This document shows, piece by piece, positions 25,036-33,835 of a stretch of 64,000 bases of DNA. The position numbers and the translations under genes were made by a program. Source of the stretch: Cryobacterium adonitolivorans (GTDB taxonomy: Bacteria > Actinomycetota > Actinomycetes > Actinomycetales > Microbacteriaceae); assembly GCF_004402695.1 (NCBI RefSeq), contig NZ_SOFL01000023.1, positions 62,001 through 126,000 of the forward strand, given 5' to 3'. Within the stretch, counting starts at the first letter, position 1, and each line of letters begins with the position of its first letter. Below the pieces are notes generated by a model. The model made no database searches. It was given only the letters and a program-made list of their open reading frames with translations, and was not told the origin of the DNA.

Positions 25036-26343
25036 CTACTCCTTGAGGATCGGGCGGTGCGTTGCGGCACCGGGACTGGCGGCGGGGATACCTGACAGTG
25101 TTGCGGAGGCGGCGCCCAGCCGCCAGATGCGAACGAGCATCCATCCCAGCAGCACCAGCTCCAGGAGGTTCCGCACCGAGAGGATCAGCACCATGGCCGG
25201 GGTGGTGGCCAGCAGGTCGTTGTAGAAATACGGGTAGACGATCTGGGTGAGCGCTGCCATCGCCAGGGCCAGGAGCGCCGGGCCCCGCCAGGCTCGCCAG
25301 GAGGCGACCAGGCCGAGTATCAGCGGCGCGGCCAGCCAGGTCATGAACTGCGGCGAGCCCACCTTGTTGACCGTGATCAGGGTGAGCACCAGGGCCAGCA
25401 GCAGCGGCGGGAACAGCAGGTCGGCCGCCGCGCCGGCCCGTTGAGCGCGCCAGCCGAGCAGCAGCACCACGCCGACGCTGAGCGCCAGCAGCGGCGTCAG
25501 CACCGCAGCCGCCAGGTCGGTGCCGGCACCGATCACCTGGTAGGTCAGGATCTGCTGGTCGTAGTAGACGAGGGCGCCGGGGATGCCCAGGGCCGATTGC
25601 CACAACCACCCGGACGCCACCGGCGCCTCGATCTGAATCCCCCGGTTGGTCTGCTCGGTGACGAAGCTGAGGATGGTGAGCCCGCTGCCGGCGAGCAGGG
25701 CGCCGCCGATGATCAGCGCTGAGGTGCCGGCGAAGGCGGCCAGAACCTGCCAGCGCCGCTTCGAAGCGACCACAAGCGCGATGATCGCCGCGACCGGCCA
25801 GACCTTGACCCAGGTGGCGACGGTCAGCAGCACCGCGCCCCAGAACGGCCGGCTGCGCAGCCAGAGCAGTCCCAGAACCGCCAGCGGCACGGTCACGGAA
25901 TCGATCCGGGCCAGGGCGACGGGGCCCAGCAGCAGCAGAAACACCAGCCACCACCAGGCGGCCAGGGCGGCCGCCTGGCCCGGCCGGCGGCCGATCAGCA
26001 CGGCGAAAGCGACCCCGTTGAGCACGGTCACCAGGCCGAGCCAGGTGAGGGCGTAGAGCCCGGCGCCGAAGACCAGTGACGCGAGGATCGGGGCGAGGGC
26101 CAGGATCGGGTAGACGAAGGCGGTGTCGATGCCCAGCCTGACGGCGCCGGAGGCCGTGGCCTCAGCCCAGCCCAGGTACACCTGCTCCACGTCGCCGAGC
26201 GGCCAGCCGATGCCACTGAGGTTCAGGGCGATGAGCACCGCGTGCACGATCGCGAAGCCGCACCAGAGCAGGGCGGGGCGGCGCAGGAATTCGGGCACGT
26301 TCCACTGTGGCACACTCCGCTGTGGCGCACTCCGCTGTGGCAC
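25036..26343 (-). CDS. GT87-like polyprenyl-phosphomannose-dependent mannosyltransferase (DUF2029)
   Basis: 435 residues with about 10-12 transmembrane helices. GIGWPLGDVEQVYLGWAEATASGAVRL near residue 45 carries the acidic residue expected of the GT-C active-site loop. TWVKVWPVAAIIAL and NKVGSPQFMTWLAAPLI match GT87/DUF2029 proteins of actinobacterial glycolipid synthesis. The acceptor is unknown. The start region is odd: the first 15 codons are three 15-bp repeats, so GTG 26343 and GTG 26313 are both possible starts. It is coupled to the thiamine-binding gene. Confidence 0.82.
   Translation of the reverse strand: MPQRSAPQRSVPQWNVPEFLRRPALLWCGFAIVHAVLIALNLSGIGWPLGDVEQVYLGWAEATASGAVRLGIDTAFVYPILALAPILASLVFGAGLYALTWLGLVTVLNGVAFAVLIGRRPGQAAALAAWWWLVFLLLLGPVALARIDSVTVPLAVLGLLWLRSRPFWGAVLLTVATWVKVWPVAAIIALVVASKRRWQVLAAFAGTSALIIGGALLAGSGLTILSFVTEQTNRGIQIEAPVASGWLWQSALGIPGALVYYDQQILTYQVIGAGTDLAAAVLTPLLALSVGVVLLLGWRAQRAGAAADLLFPPLLLALVLTLITVNKVGSPQFMTWLAAPLILGLVASWRAWRGPALLALAMAALTQIVYPYFYNDLLATTPAMVLILSVRNLLELVLLGWMLVRIWRLGAASATLSGIPAASPGAATHRPILKE
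26299..26343 (-). repeat. Three 15-bp tandem repeats at the translation start of the GT87-like gene
   Basis: Read on the coding strand: GTGCCACAGCGGAGT, GCGCCACAGCGGAGT, GTGCCACAGTGGAAC, encoding PQRSAPQRSVPQWN. Because two units begin with GTG, slippage would add or remove start codons without breaking the frame. Confidence 0.85.
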
Positions 26344-26361
26344 TCCCCCGCCGCGGACGGC

Positions 26362-27204
26362 TCAGGCGAGCAGCGCCGCGATCGTCGCCGGAACGGCCTG
26401 GGCCACATCGAGCGCGACGATCGGGCCGCCGCCGGACGCCCGGTGGGCCGCAGCCCCGTGCACGAACGCCGCCGTGGCGGCGAGCGCGGCGAGCGCGTCG
26501 GCATCCGCCTGGATCCGGCCGGTGTTGGTGGCCAGCAGGGCGCCGAGGATGCCGGCCAGAACGTCGCCGGAACCGGCCGTCGCCAGCCAAGCGGGGGCGC
26601 CGGATACCGTCAGGCGGATGCCGGACGGTGAGGCCAGGTGGGTCACACTGCCCTTGAGCAGCACCGTGACATCAAGCAGCACGGCGGCCCTGATGGCCCA
26701 CTCCCCCGGCTCGGCGGCGATCTCATCGACGGTGACGCTCTCACCGGACCGGCCCAGCAGGGCGGCCAGTTCCCGGTAGTGCGGAGTGATCAGGCGGGGA
26801 CCGGCGCCCACCCCGACCAGGTCGAGCGCACCGGCGTCGAGCACCGTGGGCAGTCCCTGCCTGAGCGCCTTCTGCAGCTGTTTCGTCGTCTCCGGGCTGC
26901 GGTTGCCGGCGTCGATCCCGGAGCCGAGCAGCCACGCCTGCACCCGGCCGTCGACCGTCACCACCTCCGGACGGTGCTGCATCACGAGGGTCTCCACCCG
27001 GCGCGGACCGAGGTAGCGCAGCATGCCCACCCCGGTACGGCTCGCGGCCTCGACACCGAGCACCGCCGCACCGGGGTACTCGGTCGAACCCGTGCGCACA
27101 CCCAACACGCCTCGGCTGTACTTGTCATCGGTCGCCTGCGGCACCGCGATCCAGTCGCGGGCCTGGGCGGCCTCCCATTCCAGCCATCGTCGCGGTTTCG
27201 CCAT
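26362..27204 (-). CDS. nnrD: ADP-dependent NAD(P)H-hydrate dehydratase
   Basis: 280 residues from the ATG at 27204. It repairs hydrated NAD(P)H using ADP. The ribokinase-like signature includes RGVLGVRTGSTEYPGAAVLGVEAASRTGVGMLRYLGP, LLGSGIDAG, LDAGALDLV, ITPHYRELAALLG, LLKGSVTHLASP, and the catalytic TAGSGDVLAGILGALLA near 220-236. This is the stand-alone dehydratase domain, without the epimerase domain fused in many bacteria. It starts 22 bp from the divergent old yellow enzyme gene. Confidence 0.93.
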   Translation of the reverse strand: MAKPRRWLEWEAAQARDWIAVPQATDDKYSRGVLGVRTGSTEYPGAAVLGVEAASRTGVGMLRYLGPRRVETLVMQHRPEVVTVDGRVQAWLLGSGIDAGNRSPETTKQLQKALRQGLPTVLDAGALDLVGVGAGPRLITPHYRELAALLGRSGESVTVDEIAAEPGEWAIRAAVLLDVTVLLKGSVTHLASPSGIRLTVSGAPAWLATAGSGDVLAGILGALLATNTGRIQADADALAALAATAAFVHGAAAHRASGGGPIVALDVAQAVPATIAALLA

Positions 27205-27226
27205 GCACTCACGATAGGTTGTTTCG

Positions 27227-28363
27227 GTGTCCGATATCAGCACTGCCCTCTCCCCCGCAGCAGCCGGTTCCGCCCCGGCGGTCTCGCTCTTCGACCAGAT
27301 CAGCCTGCGCGAGGTTGTCATTCGCAACCGGCTCTGGGTCGCGCCGATGTGCCAGTACTCCGTCACCGAGCGCGACGGCGTGCCGACCGACTGGCACCTG
27401 GTGCACCTGGGTTCGATGGCCGCAGGCGGCGCCGGACTGATCGTCGCCGAGGCCACCGCCGTGAGCCCGGAGGGCCGCATCACCGACCTGGACACCGGGA
27501 TCTGGAACGGCGCCCAGGCGTCCGCCTGGGCCCGCATCGTCGACTACCTGCACCGGCAGGGCGCCACCGCAGGCATCCAGCTCGCCCACGCCGGCCGGAA
27601 GGCCTCCACCTGGCCGGCCTGGGGCACGAGCCTGCACGGCAGCGTGCCCGCCGACCAGGGCGGCTGGCCGACGCTGGCTCCCTCCGCTATCGCCTTCCCC
27701 GGCTATGCGGAGCCGATGGCGCTCAACAACGCGGGACTCGACACCGTCGTCGCCGATTTCGTCGCGGCCGCTCGACGCGCCATCGGCGCCGGCTTCGACG
27801 TCCTGGAACTGCACGCCGCCCACGGCTACCTGTTGCACCAGTTCCTTTCCCCGCTGAGCAACAAGCGCACCGACGAGTTCGGCGGGTCGCTTACGAACCG
27901 TGCCCGCCTGCTCCTGCGCATCGTGGAGGCCGTGCGAGCCGAGGTCGGCGACAGCGTTCCGCTGCTGGTTCGCTTCTCCGCCACCGACTACGCCGTCGAC
28001 GGCTGGACCGTGGACGAGACCGCGGTCGTCGCCGGTTGGGCCGCCCAGGCCGGGGCCGACTTCTTCGACGTGTCCTCCGGCGGCAACGTCACCGGCGTGC
28101 AGATCCCCCTCTCCCCCGGGTATCAGGTGCCGTTGGCGCGCTTCGTCAAGGACACTGCTGCCGTGCCGGTCAACGCCGTCGGCCTCATCACGACCGCCTC
28201 ACACGCGAACGAGATCATCGCCTCCGGCGCAGCGGACGCCGTCATGCTCGGCCGGGAGTTCCTCCGCGACCCGCACTTCGGCCTCCGCGCGGCCCGCGAA
28301 CTGGGCGTGCAGCTGGACTACTGGCCCGGCCAGTACCTGCGGGCAGCCTGGGCGACGGAGTAA
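27227..28363 (+). CDS. Old yellow enzyme family ene-reductase (YqjM-like)
   Basis: 378 residues, GTG start. FMN-dependent NAD(P)H:flavin oxidoreductase/alkene reductase. The thermophilic-like YqjM class is marked by the cysteine in VAPMCQYSV near residue 42. Other motifs are LGSMAAGGAGLIVAEATAV, QLAHAGRKAST with the substrate-binding His pair region, FVAAARRAIGAGFDVLELHAAHGYL, and the C-terminal GREFLRDPHFGLRAA. The physiological substrate is unknown. Confidence 0.93.
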   Translation: MSDISTALSPAAAGSAPAVSLFDQISLREVVIRNRLWVAPMCQYSVTERDGVPTDWHLVHLGSMAAGGAGLIVAEATAVSPEGRITDLDTGIWNGAQASAWARIVDYLHRQGATAGIQLAHAGRKASTWPAWGTSLHGSVPADQGGWPTLAPSAIAFPGYAEPMALNNAGLDTVVADFVAAARRAIGAGFDVLELHAAHGYLLHQFLSPLSNKRTDEFGGSLTNRARLLLRIVEAVRAEVGDSVPLLVRFSATDYAVDGWTVDETAVVAGWAAQAGADFFDVSSGGNVTGVQIPLSPGYQVPLARFVKDTAAVPVNAVGLITTASHANEIIASGAADAVMLGREFLRDPHFGLRAARELGVQLDYWPGQYLRAAWATE

Positions 28364-28367
28364 TGGC

Positions 28368-28745
28368 CTACACCACCTGGGCGACGCAGAGGATGTTGCC
28401 CTCCGAGTCCTTGAACCAGGCGGCACGCTCCTGGCCGGTGGTGGCGATGCCGTTCTCGGTCTCCAGCCCGGGCATGTCGTACTCCTCGAACACCACCCCC
28501 GCCTCGCGAAGTCTGGCGACCTCGGCCTCGACGTCGTCGGCCATCCAGATCAGCGCCGTGTTCTTGGCCGTGCCCGCGTTCTCGGTCTCGTAGACCAGCA
28601 CCGAGGCTCCAGCGGGGGTGCGGTAACGCATTTCGCCCTCGTGGACCTCGGCAGGCTCGAGGCCCAACTTGTCCTTGTAGAACGCCCGGGCCCGCTTGAT
28701 GTCCCTGGCGGGCAGGACCGCCGCGGTTTCCAGTTGACTCAACAT
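28368..28745 (-). CDS. VOC-superfamily (glyoxalase/bleomycin-resistance-like) protein
   Basis: 125 residues forming two beta-alpha-beta-beta-beta modules: VLPARDIKRARAFYKDKLGLEPA at the start and WFKDSEGNILCVAQ at the end. These proteins are metal-dependent isomerases, dioxygenases or ligand binders. The glutamates typical of metal binding are only partly evident, so activity is open. It converges with the ene-reductase with 4 bp between stops and has AAAGCGAGGA upstream of the ATG. Confidence 0.85.
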   Translation of the reverse strand: MLSQLETAAVLPARDIKRARAFYKDKLGLEPAEVHEGEMRYRTPAGASVLVYETENAGTAKNTALIWMADDVEAEVARLREAGVVFEEYDMPGLETENGIATTGQERAAWFKDSEGNILCVAQVV

Positions 28746-28850
28746 GAGATTGTCCTCGCTTTCCAGTTATGCCCAACAGGGTACGCCGGGTGCACCCGGC
28801 CCACGAGGGGCCCGGGTCGGCGCCGGGTGAGAAGAACTAGGCTGGACCGA

Positions 28851-29708
28851 ATGACCCACCCGAGAGAACCCGTCGCCGGTCAGCCGAGCGACATCCGCCT
28901 GATCGCCAGTGACATGGACGGCACCCTGCTCGACGCCGATGGAACGGTCCCCGAGCGTTTCTGGCCACTGCTGGATAGCATCCTGGCCGCCGGAATCCTC
29001 TTCTCCCCGGCGAGCGGGCGCCAGTACCAGACGCTGCAGGCCGTCTTCGGCGACCGGGACGGCCTCGTCTACATCGCCGAGAACGGCACCAACATTGTTC
29101 AGGGCGGTGTGAGCATCGCCCTCGAACCCGTGGTCGGCTCGATCATCGCCCCCGTCGTCGCGTGGGTGCGGGCCCAGACCGCCGCCGGCTCAGACCTCGG
29201 CATCGTGGTGTGCGGGGCCAGGTCCGCATACATCGAACGAACCGACGAGGCTTTCGTCGCCCAGGTGCGCCCGTACTACGCGGCGCTGGCAATGGTCGAC
29301 GATGTCACCGTTGCTGCCGCGGGCGACGACGTGCTCAAGCTCGCGATCTTCGACGCCGGCCGAGCGGAGACCCGCACCGGACCGGCCGTCCTGGCGCTCG
29401 ATCTGGCCGCCGACGTCGTCGTCTCCGGTACGAACTGGGTCGACATCATGCGTCCGGGAACCAACAAGGGCACGGCGCTCATCCATCTGCAGCAGCACCT
29501 GGGCATCCGCCGGGAGCAGACCATGGCGTTCGGCGACTACCTGAACGACGCCGAAATGCTCGACGCCGCCTGGCACTCCTACGCCGTCGCAAACGCGCAC
29601 CCGAGCATCCGCGCACGCGCCAGGCACCAGGCCCCGTCGAACCTCGATGAAGGCGTCATCACGAGCATCCTCGCGGCGCTGCCGGCGCTGGCACCTGCGC
29701 CGGCCTAG
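28851..29708 (+). CDS. HAD-superfamily Cof-type phosphatase
   Basis: 285 residues from the ATG at 28851. Class IIB HAD hydrolase: motif I ASDMDGTLLDADG with the nucleophile Asp near 21, motif II SPASGRQY, motif III GTNKGTALIHL, and motif IV MAFGDYLNDAEMLDAA. It dephosphorylates small sugar-phosphate or cofactor substrates, and specificity is not readable. Its stop overlaps the stop of the convergent CNNM gene by 4 bp. Confidence 0.92.
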   Translation: MTHPREPVAGQPSDIRLIASDMDGTLLDADGTVPERFWPLLDSILAAGILFSPASGRQYQTLQAVFGDRDGLVYIAENGTNIVQGGVSIALEPVVGSIIAPVVAWVRAQTAAGSDLGIVVCGARSAYIERTDEAFVAQVRPYYAALAMVDDVTVAAAGDDVLKLAIFDAGRAETRTGPAVLALDLAADVVVSGTNWVDIMRPGTNKGTALIHLQQHLGIRREQTMAFGDYLNDAEMLDAAWHSYAVANAHPSIRARARHQAPSNLDEGVITSILAALPALAPAPA

Positions 29709-30763
29709 AGGCGCCGGGTGGCGTCCTGCACTTCGCCGACGAGCTCCTCGATGATGTCCTCCAGGAACAGCACCCCGGTGGCGTCGCCCGTGACGGTGAA
29801 GGTGCGCGCCAGGTGCGCGCCGGAGCGGCGCATGGTGGCCAGGGCATCCTCGAGGTCGGTGTCCTCGAAGATCGACACGAGCTGGCGGATCAGCTTGGCC
29901 GGGATCGGATCGGTGTAGCCGTTCTGGCCGGTGTCGACAGGGTCGACGTTCAGTCCGAGCACGTCCTTGAGGTGGATGTAGCCGTTCGGTTCGCCGGACT
30001 CGCTGTCGAGCACGTAGCGCGAGAAGCCGTGCCGGGTGACGGCCTTCTCCACGTCGGCGGGCGTGGCCGATTCCGGCAGGCTGACCAGCTGGTCGAGCGG
30101 CACTGCGATGTCCTTGGCCTTCTTGGTGGTGAATTCGAACGCCGCCGACAGGGCGCCGGAGTCGTCGCTGAGCACACCTTCCCTGGTGGACTGGGTGACG
30201 ATGGTCGCCACCTCGTCGAGCGTGTATGTGCTCGTCGCCTCGCTCTTGGGCGCTACGCCGAAGAGACGGAGGACCCCGTTGGCCGTGGCGTTCAGGGCCA
30301 CGATGACGGGCTTGACCAGACGGCCGAAGAACACCAACGGCGGGGCCAGGATCAGCACGGCCTGGTCGGGGACCGAGAACGAGAGGTTCTTGGGCACCAT
30401 CTCGCCGAAGACCACGTGCAGGTACGACACGATGAGCAGCGCCATGATGAACGCGATGGTGCCGATGGCCTCCTCGGGGAGCCCGGTGAGGTTCAGCGGG
30501 ATCTCGAGCAGGTGGTGGATGGCCGGCTCCGACACGTTCAGGATCAGCAGCGAGCACACCGTGATGCCCAACTGGGAGGTCGCCAGCATCAGGGTGGCGT
30601 GCTCCATGGCCCACAGGGCGGTCTTGGCGCTGCGCTTGCCGGCCTCCGCGAGTGGTTCGATCTGCGAGCGGCGCGCGGAGATCACGGCGAATTCCGCGGC
30701 GACGAAGAACGCGTTGCCGAGCAGCAGCACGAACAGCCAGCCGAGTCCGGCCCAGTCGTTCAT
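29705..30763 (-). CDS. CNNM/CorC-family transporter-like protein (DUF21 + CBS), first of a tandem pair
   Basis: 352 residues. DUF21/CNNM membrane domain residues 1-190: FFVAAEFAVISARRSQIEPLAEAG, TLMLATSQLGITVCSLLI and FGEMVPKNLSFSVPDQAVLI. Two CBS repeats follow around 205-335. The C-terminal CorC/HlyC domain present in its neighbour is absent here, so it ends soon after EELVGEVQDATRRL. The family has been linked to Mg2+/Co2+ efflux. It starts inside the end of the neighbour (4-bp overlap), so the two are co-translated. Confidence 0.9.
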   Translation of the reverse strand: MNDWAGLGWLFVLLLGNAFFVAAEFAVISARRSQIEPLAEAGKRSAKTALWAMEHATLMLATSQLGITVCSLLILNVSEPAIHHLLEIPLNLTGLPEEAIGTIAFIMALLIVSYLHVVFGEMVPKNLSFSVPDQAVLILAPPLVFFGRLVKPVIVALNATANGVLRLFGVAPKSEATSTYTLDEVATIVTQSTREGVLSDDSGALSAAFEFTTKKAKDIAVPLDQLVSLPESATPADVEKAVTRHGFSRYVLDSESGEPNGYIHLKDVLGLNVDPVDTGQNGYTDPIPAKLIRQLVSIFEDTDLEDALATMRRSGAHLARTFTVTGDATGVLFLEDIIEELVGEVQDATRRL

Positions 30764-32154
30764 CGGCCGCTCACCCTTTTGGTCTGAGATGAAGTGGTCA
30801 CTGGTGCCTTCTGGATGGTGCGCACGGCGCCGGGCGCGGGCGGACCGGGTTCGACGGGGTCAGGGGTATAGCGCAGGCGGTCGATGCGACGGCCGTCGAG
30901 CCGTTCCACGCGAAGTTCGCCGGTGGCGATCCGCACGGCGTCGCCGACGACGGGCAGCCGGCCGAGTTCGCTCATCACGTAGCCGGCGACGGTCTCGTAT
31001 GGGCCGTCTTCAGGCACGCTCAGGCCGGCCCGCTCGTGGACCTCGTCCGGCCTCAGCATGCCGGGGAAGGTGAGGGATCCCTGCGAGCGCACGATGCCGG
31101 CCCTGGTGCGGTCGTGCTCGTCGGCGACCTCGCCGACAAGCTCCTCCACGAGGTCCTCGAGGGTGACGACGCCGGCGGTTCCGCCGTACTCGTCGACGAC
31201 GACGGCCATCTGGAAGCCGCGGCCTCGCAGCTCACCGAGCAACCCGTCGAGCTTCATGGTCTCCGGTACCCGCAGCGCCTCTGATTGCAGGGCCGACACC
31301 GGCACATCCGATCGTCGGGTGCGCGGCACAGCCACGGCCTGCTTGACGTGGACGATGCCCACGACGTCGTCGGCGCTCTCGTCGATGACGGGGAAGCGTG
31401 AGTAGCCGGTCTGCCGGGTGAGGTCGATGACGGCCTGAGCGCTGGCGTTGCGTTGGATGCTGGCCAGCCGGGGGCGCGGGGTCATGACGTCGGATGCCGT
31501 GTGCCCAGAGAACAGCAGGGTGCGGTGCAGCAGGGTAGCCGTGTCGGCTTCGAGCAGGCCGGCGCTGGCCGACCGTCGCACGAGCGAGGACAGTTCCTCG
31601 GCGGTGCGGGCCCCGGAGATCTCTTCCTTGGGCTCGATGCCGGCCATCCGCAGGAGGCCGTTGGCGCTCTCATTCAACAGCGTCACCGCGGGCTTGAACA
31701 CCGTGGTGAACAGGGTCTGGAACGGGATGACGACCTTGGCGGTCTGAATCGGCAGCGCCAGGGCGAAGTTCTTGGGTACGAGTTCTCCCACGATCATCGA
31801 GACCAGGGTCGCGAGGACAATGGCGACCGCCGATCCCACGATGGGCACCGCGGGCTCCGGGATACCGACGAGGCCCAGCGGAGCGGCGAGCAGCGAGCTG
31901 ATCGCGGGCTCCATCGCATACCCGGTGAGCAGCGTCGTCAGGGTGATGCCCAGCTGGGCGCTGGAGAGGTGCGTCGAGGTGATTTTGAGCGCGGCGATGG
32001 TCATCGCCAGGCGGGTCTCACCGCGGTCGCGACGCGCCTCGAGGTCGGAACGGTCGAGGTTGACCAGCGCGAATTCGCTGGCCACGAACAAGCCCGTGCC
32101 CAGGGTCAGGATCAGGCCGATCCCGAGCATGATCCACTCATACACGGGCAGCAC
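30760..32154 (-). CDS. CNNM/CorC-family transporter-like protein (DUF21 + CBS + CorC), second of a tandem pair
   Basis: 464 residues. Helical DUF21 domain (residues 1-195, VASEFALVNLDRSDLEARRDRGETRL and SAQLGITLTTLLTGYAMEPAI), CBS pair (residues 205-335, with VVDEYGGTAGVVTLEDLVEELVGEVADEHDRT), and the C-terminal CorC/HlyC FAD-like domain to about 430 (LTFPGMLRPDEVHERAGL, YETVAGYVMSELGRLPVVGDAV). Fuller domain set than its partner, suggesting a heteromeric transporter, which is inference. It is the promoter-proximal gene of the pair. Confidence 0.9.
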   Translation of the reverse strand: MLPVYEWIMLGIGLILTLGTGLFVASEFALVNLDRSDLEARRDRGETRLAMTIAALKITSTHLSSAQLGITLTTLLTGYAMEPAISSLLAAPLGLVGIPEPAVPIVGSAVAIVLATLVSMIVGELVPKNFALALPIQTAKVVIPFQTLFTTVFKPAVTLLNESANGLLRMAGIEPKEEISGARTAEELSSLVRRSASAGLLEADTATLLHRTLLFSGHTASDVMTPRPRLASIQRNASAQAVIDLTRQTGYSRFPVIDESADDVVGIVHVKQAVAVPRTRRSDVPVSALQSEALRVPETMKLDGLLGELRGRGFQMAVVVDEYGGTAGVVTLEDLVEELVGEVADEHDRTRAGIVRSQGSLTFPGMLRPDEVHERAGLSVPEDGPYETVAGYVMSELGRLPVVGDAVRIATGELRVERLDGRRIDRLRYTPDPVEPGPPAPGAVRTIQKAPVTTSSQTKRVSGR

Positions 32155-32261
32155 CGCCGGGGGTCACAGGCGAGGGTTTATGGTCGGGCGAATTCGCAGC
32201 AGGGGGGTCGTCCATTAGAGGGTCAACTATACCGGCAGCACCTGACCGAGTTCACGCCCGG

Positions 32262-33701
32262 CTACCAGGAAACGACCAGCGCCTTGCCCTCTTCGTAACC
32301 GGCTGCCGACTGGATTCCGACCTTCGCCCTGTCGTGGAATTCGGCCACGCTGGCCGCCCCCGCGTAGGTGAACGAGCTGCGCACGCCGGAGGTGATCATA
32401 TCGAGCAGGTCTTCCAGCGAGGGGCGCAGCGGGTCCAGGTAGATCTTCGACGAGGAGATGCCCTCGGCGAACAGGGTCTTGCGGGCCAGCTCGTACGCGT
32501 CGAGCCTGTCGAAGCGCTGCTGCACGGCCTTGGTCGAGGCCATGCCCCAGCTCTCCTTGTAGAGGGCGCCGGATGCGTCGGTGTCCAGGGTGCCCGGCGC
32601 CTCGATGGTGCCCGCGAACCAGGAACCGATCATCACGGAGGCGGCGCCGGCGGCGAGCGCGAGCGCGACGTCGCGCGGGTAGCGCACCCCGCCATCCGCC
32701 CAGACGTGCGCGCCGAGCTTGCCTGCTGCCTCGGCGGTCTCGATCACGGCGGAGAACTGCGGGCGGCCGACGGCCGTCATCATCCGGGTGGTGCACATGG
32801 CGCCGGGGCCCACACCCACCTTGATGATGTTCGCGCCGGCGCCGACGAGGTGCTCGACCGCGTCGGCGGTGACCACGTTGCCGGCCACGATGGGGATGCC
32901 GAGCTTGAGCTCCGAAACCGTGCGCAGCGCACGGATCATGCCGGCCTGATGGCCGTGCGCGGTGTCGAGGACGAGCACGTCGACGCCGGCGGCGGCGAGC
33001 GCGCGGGCCTTGGCGGCGACGTCGCCGTTGATGCCAACGGCGGCGGCGACGAGTAGCCGGCCCGAGCCGTCGACGGCGGGCTGATAGAGGGTGGAGCGCA
33101 GGGCGCTCTTGCGGCTGAGCGTGCCGATCAGCTTGCCGCGCAGCAGCACGGGGGCGAAGTCGAGGTCGGCGGCGGTCATCACGTCGAAGGCGCTGCGCGG
33201 AGAGTCGATGTCCTCGGCGTCGAGCGACGCGAGCGGGCCGTGCAGCAGATCGCCCAGGCGCGCATCCGGCAACGCCGACGCGAGCCGGGCGGCGTCAATG
33301 CAGCCGAGATACGACTCGTCACCGTCGTGGATGACCAGGCCCTGACCGGTGACCGGCGGGACCTGGCGCAGAGCGTCGGCCACGGTGGCGTCGGGGGCGA
33401 ACACGAACGGGGTGTCGTACTGCACGGGCTGGGCCTTGACCCAGCGGATGGCCGCGTCCAGATCCTGCAGGTGCATGTCCTGCGGCAACACGCCGAGGCC
33501 GCCACGCCGGGCGAGAGACGCCGCTAGGCGGGGTCCGGTCACCGAGTTCATGTTGGCCGAGACGATCGGGATCGTGGCGGCGGTGCCGTCTCCCGGCGCC
33601 AGTGACACGTCGAGCCGGCTGCTGATCTCCGACTGGCTTGGCACCAGGAAAACGTCGGAATAGGTCAAATCGTGGCGGGGTACCGCTCCATAGAACTGCA
33701 T
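32262..33701 (-). CDS. guaB1: GuaB1-type IMPDH-family protein (probable GMP reductase)
   Basis: 479 residues from the ATG at 33701; a GTG 21 bp upstream is less likely. IMPDH/GMPR barrel: IVSANMNSVTGPRLAASLARRGGLGVLPQDMH, IVAGNVVTADAVEHLVGAGANIIKVGVGPGAMCTTR with the catalytic cysteine near residue 305, HVWADGGVRYPRDVALALAAGA. A CBS pair is inserted around 95-210. In mycobacteria the GuaB1 homologue acts as a GMP reductase, converting GMP to IMP, so purine interconversion is the likely role. It is divergent from kgd. Confidence 0.9.
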   Translation of the reverse strand: MQFYGAVPRHDLTYSDVFLVPSQSEISSRLDVSLAPGDGTAATIPIVSANMNSVTGPRLAASLARRGGLGVLPQDMHLQDLDAAIRWVKAQPVQYDTPFVFAPDATVADALRQVPPVTGQGLVIHDGDESYLGCIDAARLASALPDARLGDLLHGPLASLDAEDIDSPRSAFDVMTAADLDFAPVLLRGKLIGTLSRKSALRSTLYQPAVDGSGRLLVAAAVGINGDVAAKARALAAAGVDVLVLDTAHGHQAGMIRALRTVSELKLGIPIVAGNVVTADAVEHLVGAGANIIKVGVGPGAMCTTRMMTAVGRPQFSAVIETAEAAGKLGAHVWADGGVRYPRDVALALAAGAASVMIGSWFAGTIEAPGTLDTDASGALYKESWGMASTKAVQQRFDRLDAYELARKTLFAEGISSSKIYLDPLRPSLEDLLDMITSGVRSSFTYAGAASVAEFHDRAKVGIQSAAGYEEGKALVVSW

Positions 33702-33835
33702 GTTTTTAACGCTAGTCCCCACAAGCCGTGCCGGTGCAGCACCTCGATGGGATTAGTCTTGATATCAACACACTGACCCGGCGGTTGTGATCGCCATGGA
33801 CAATCAGAATCAACGAAGAGAGTGGGCGATCAGCT

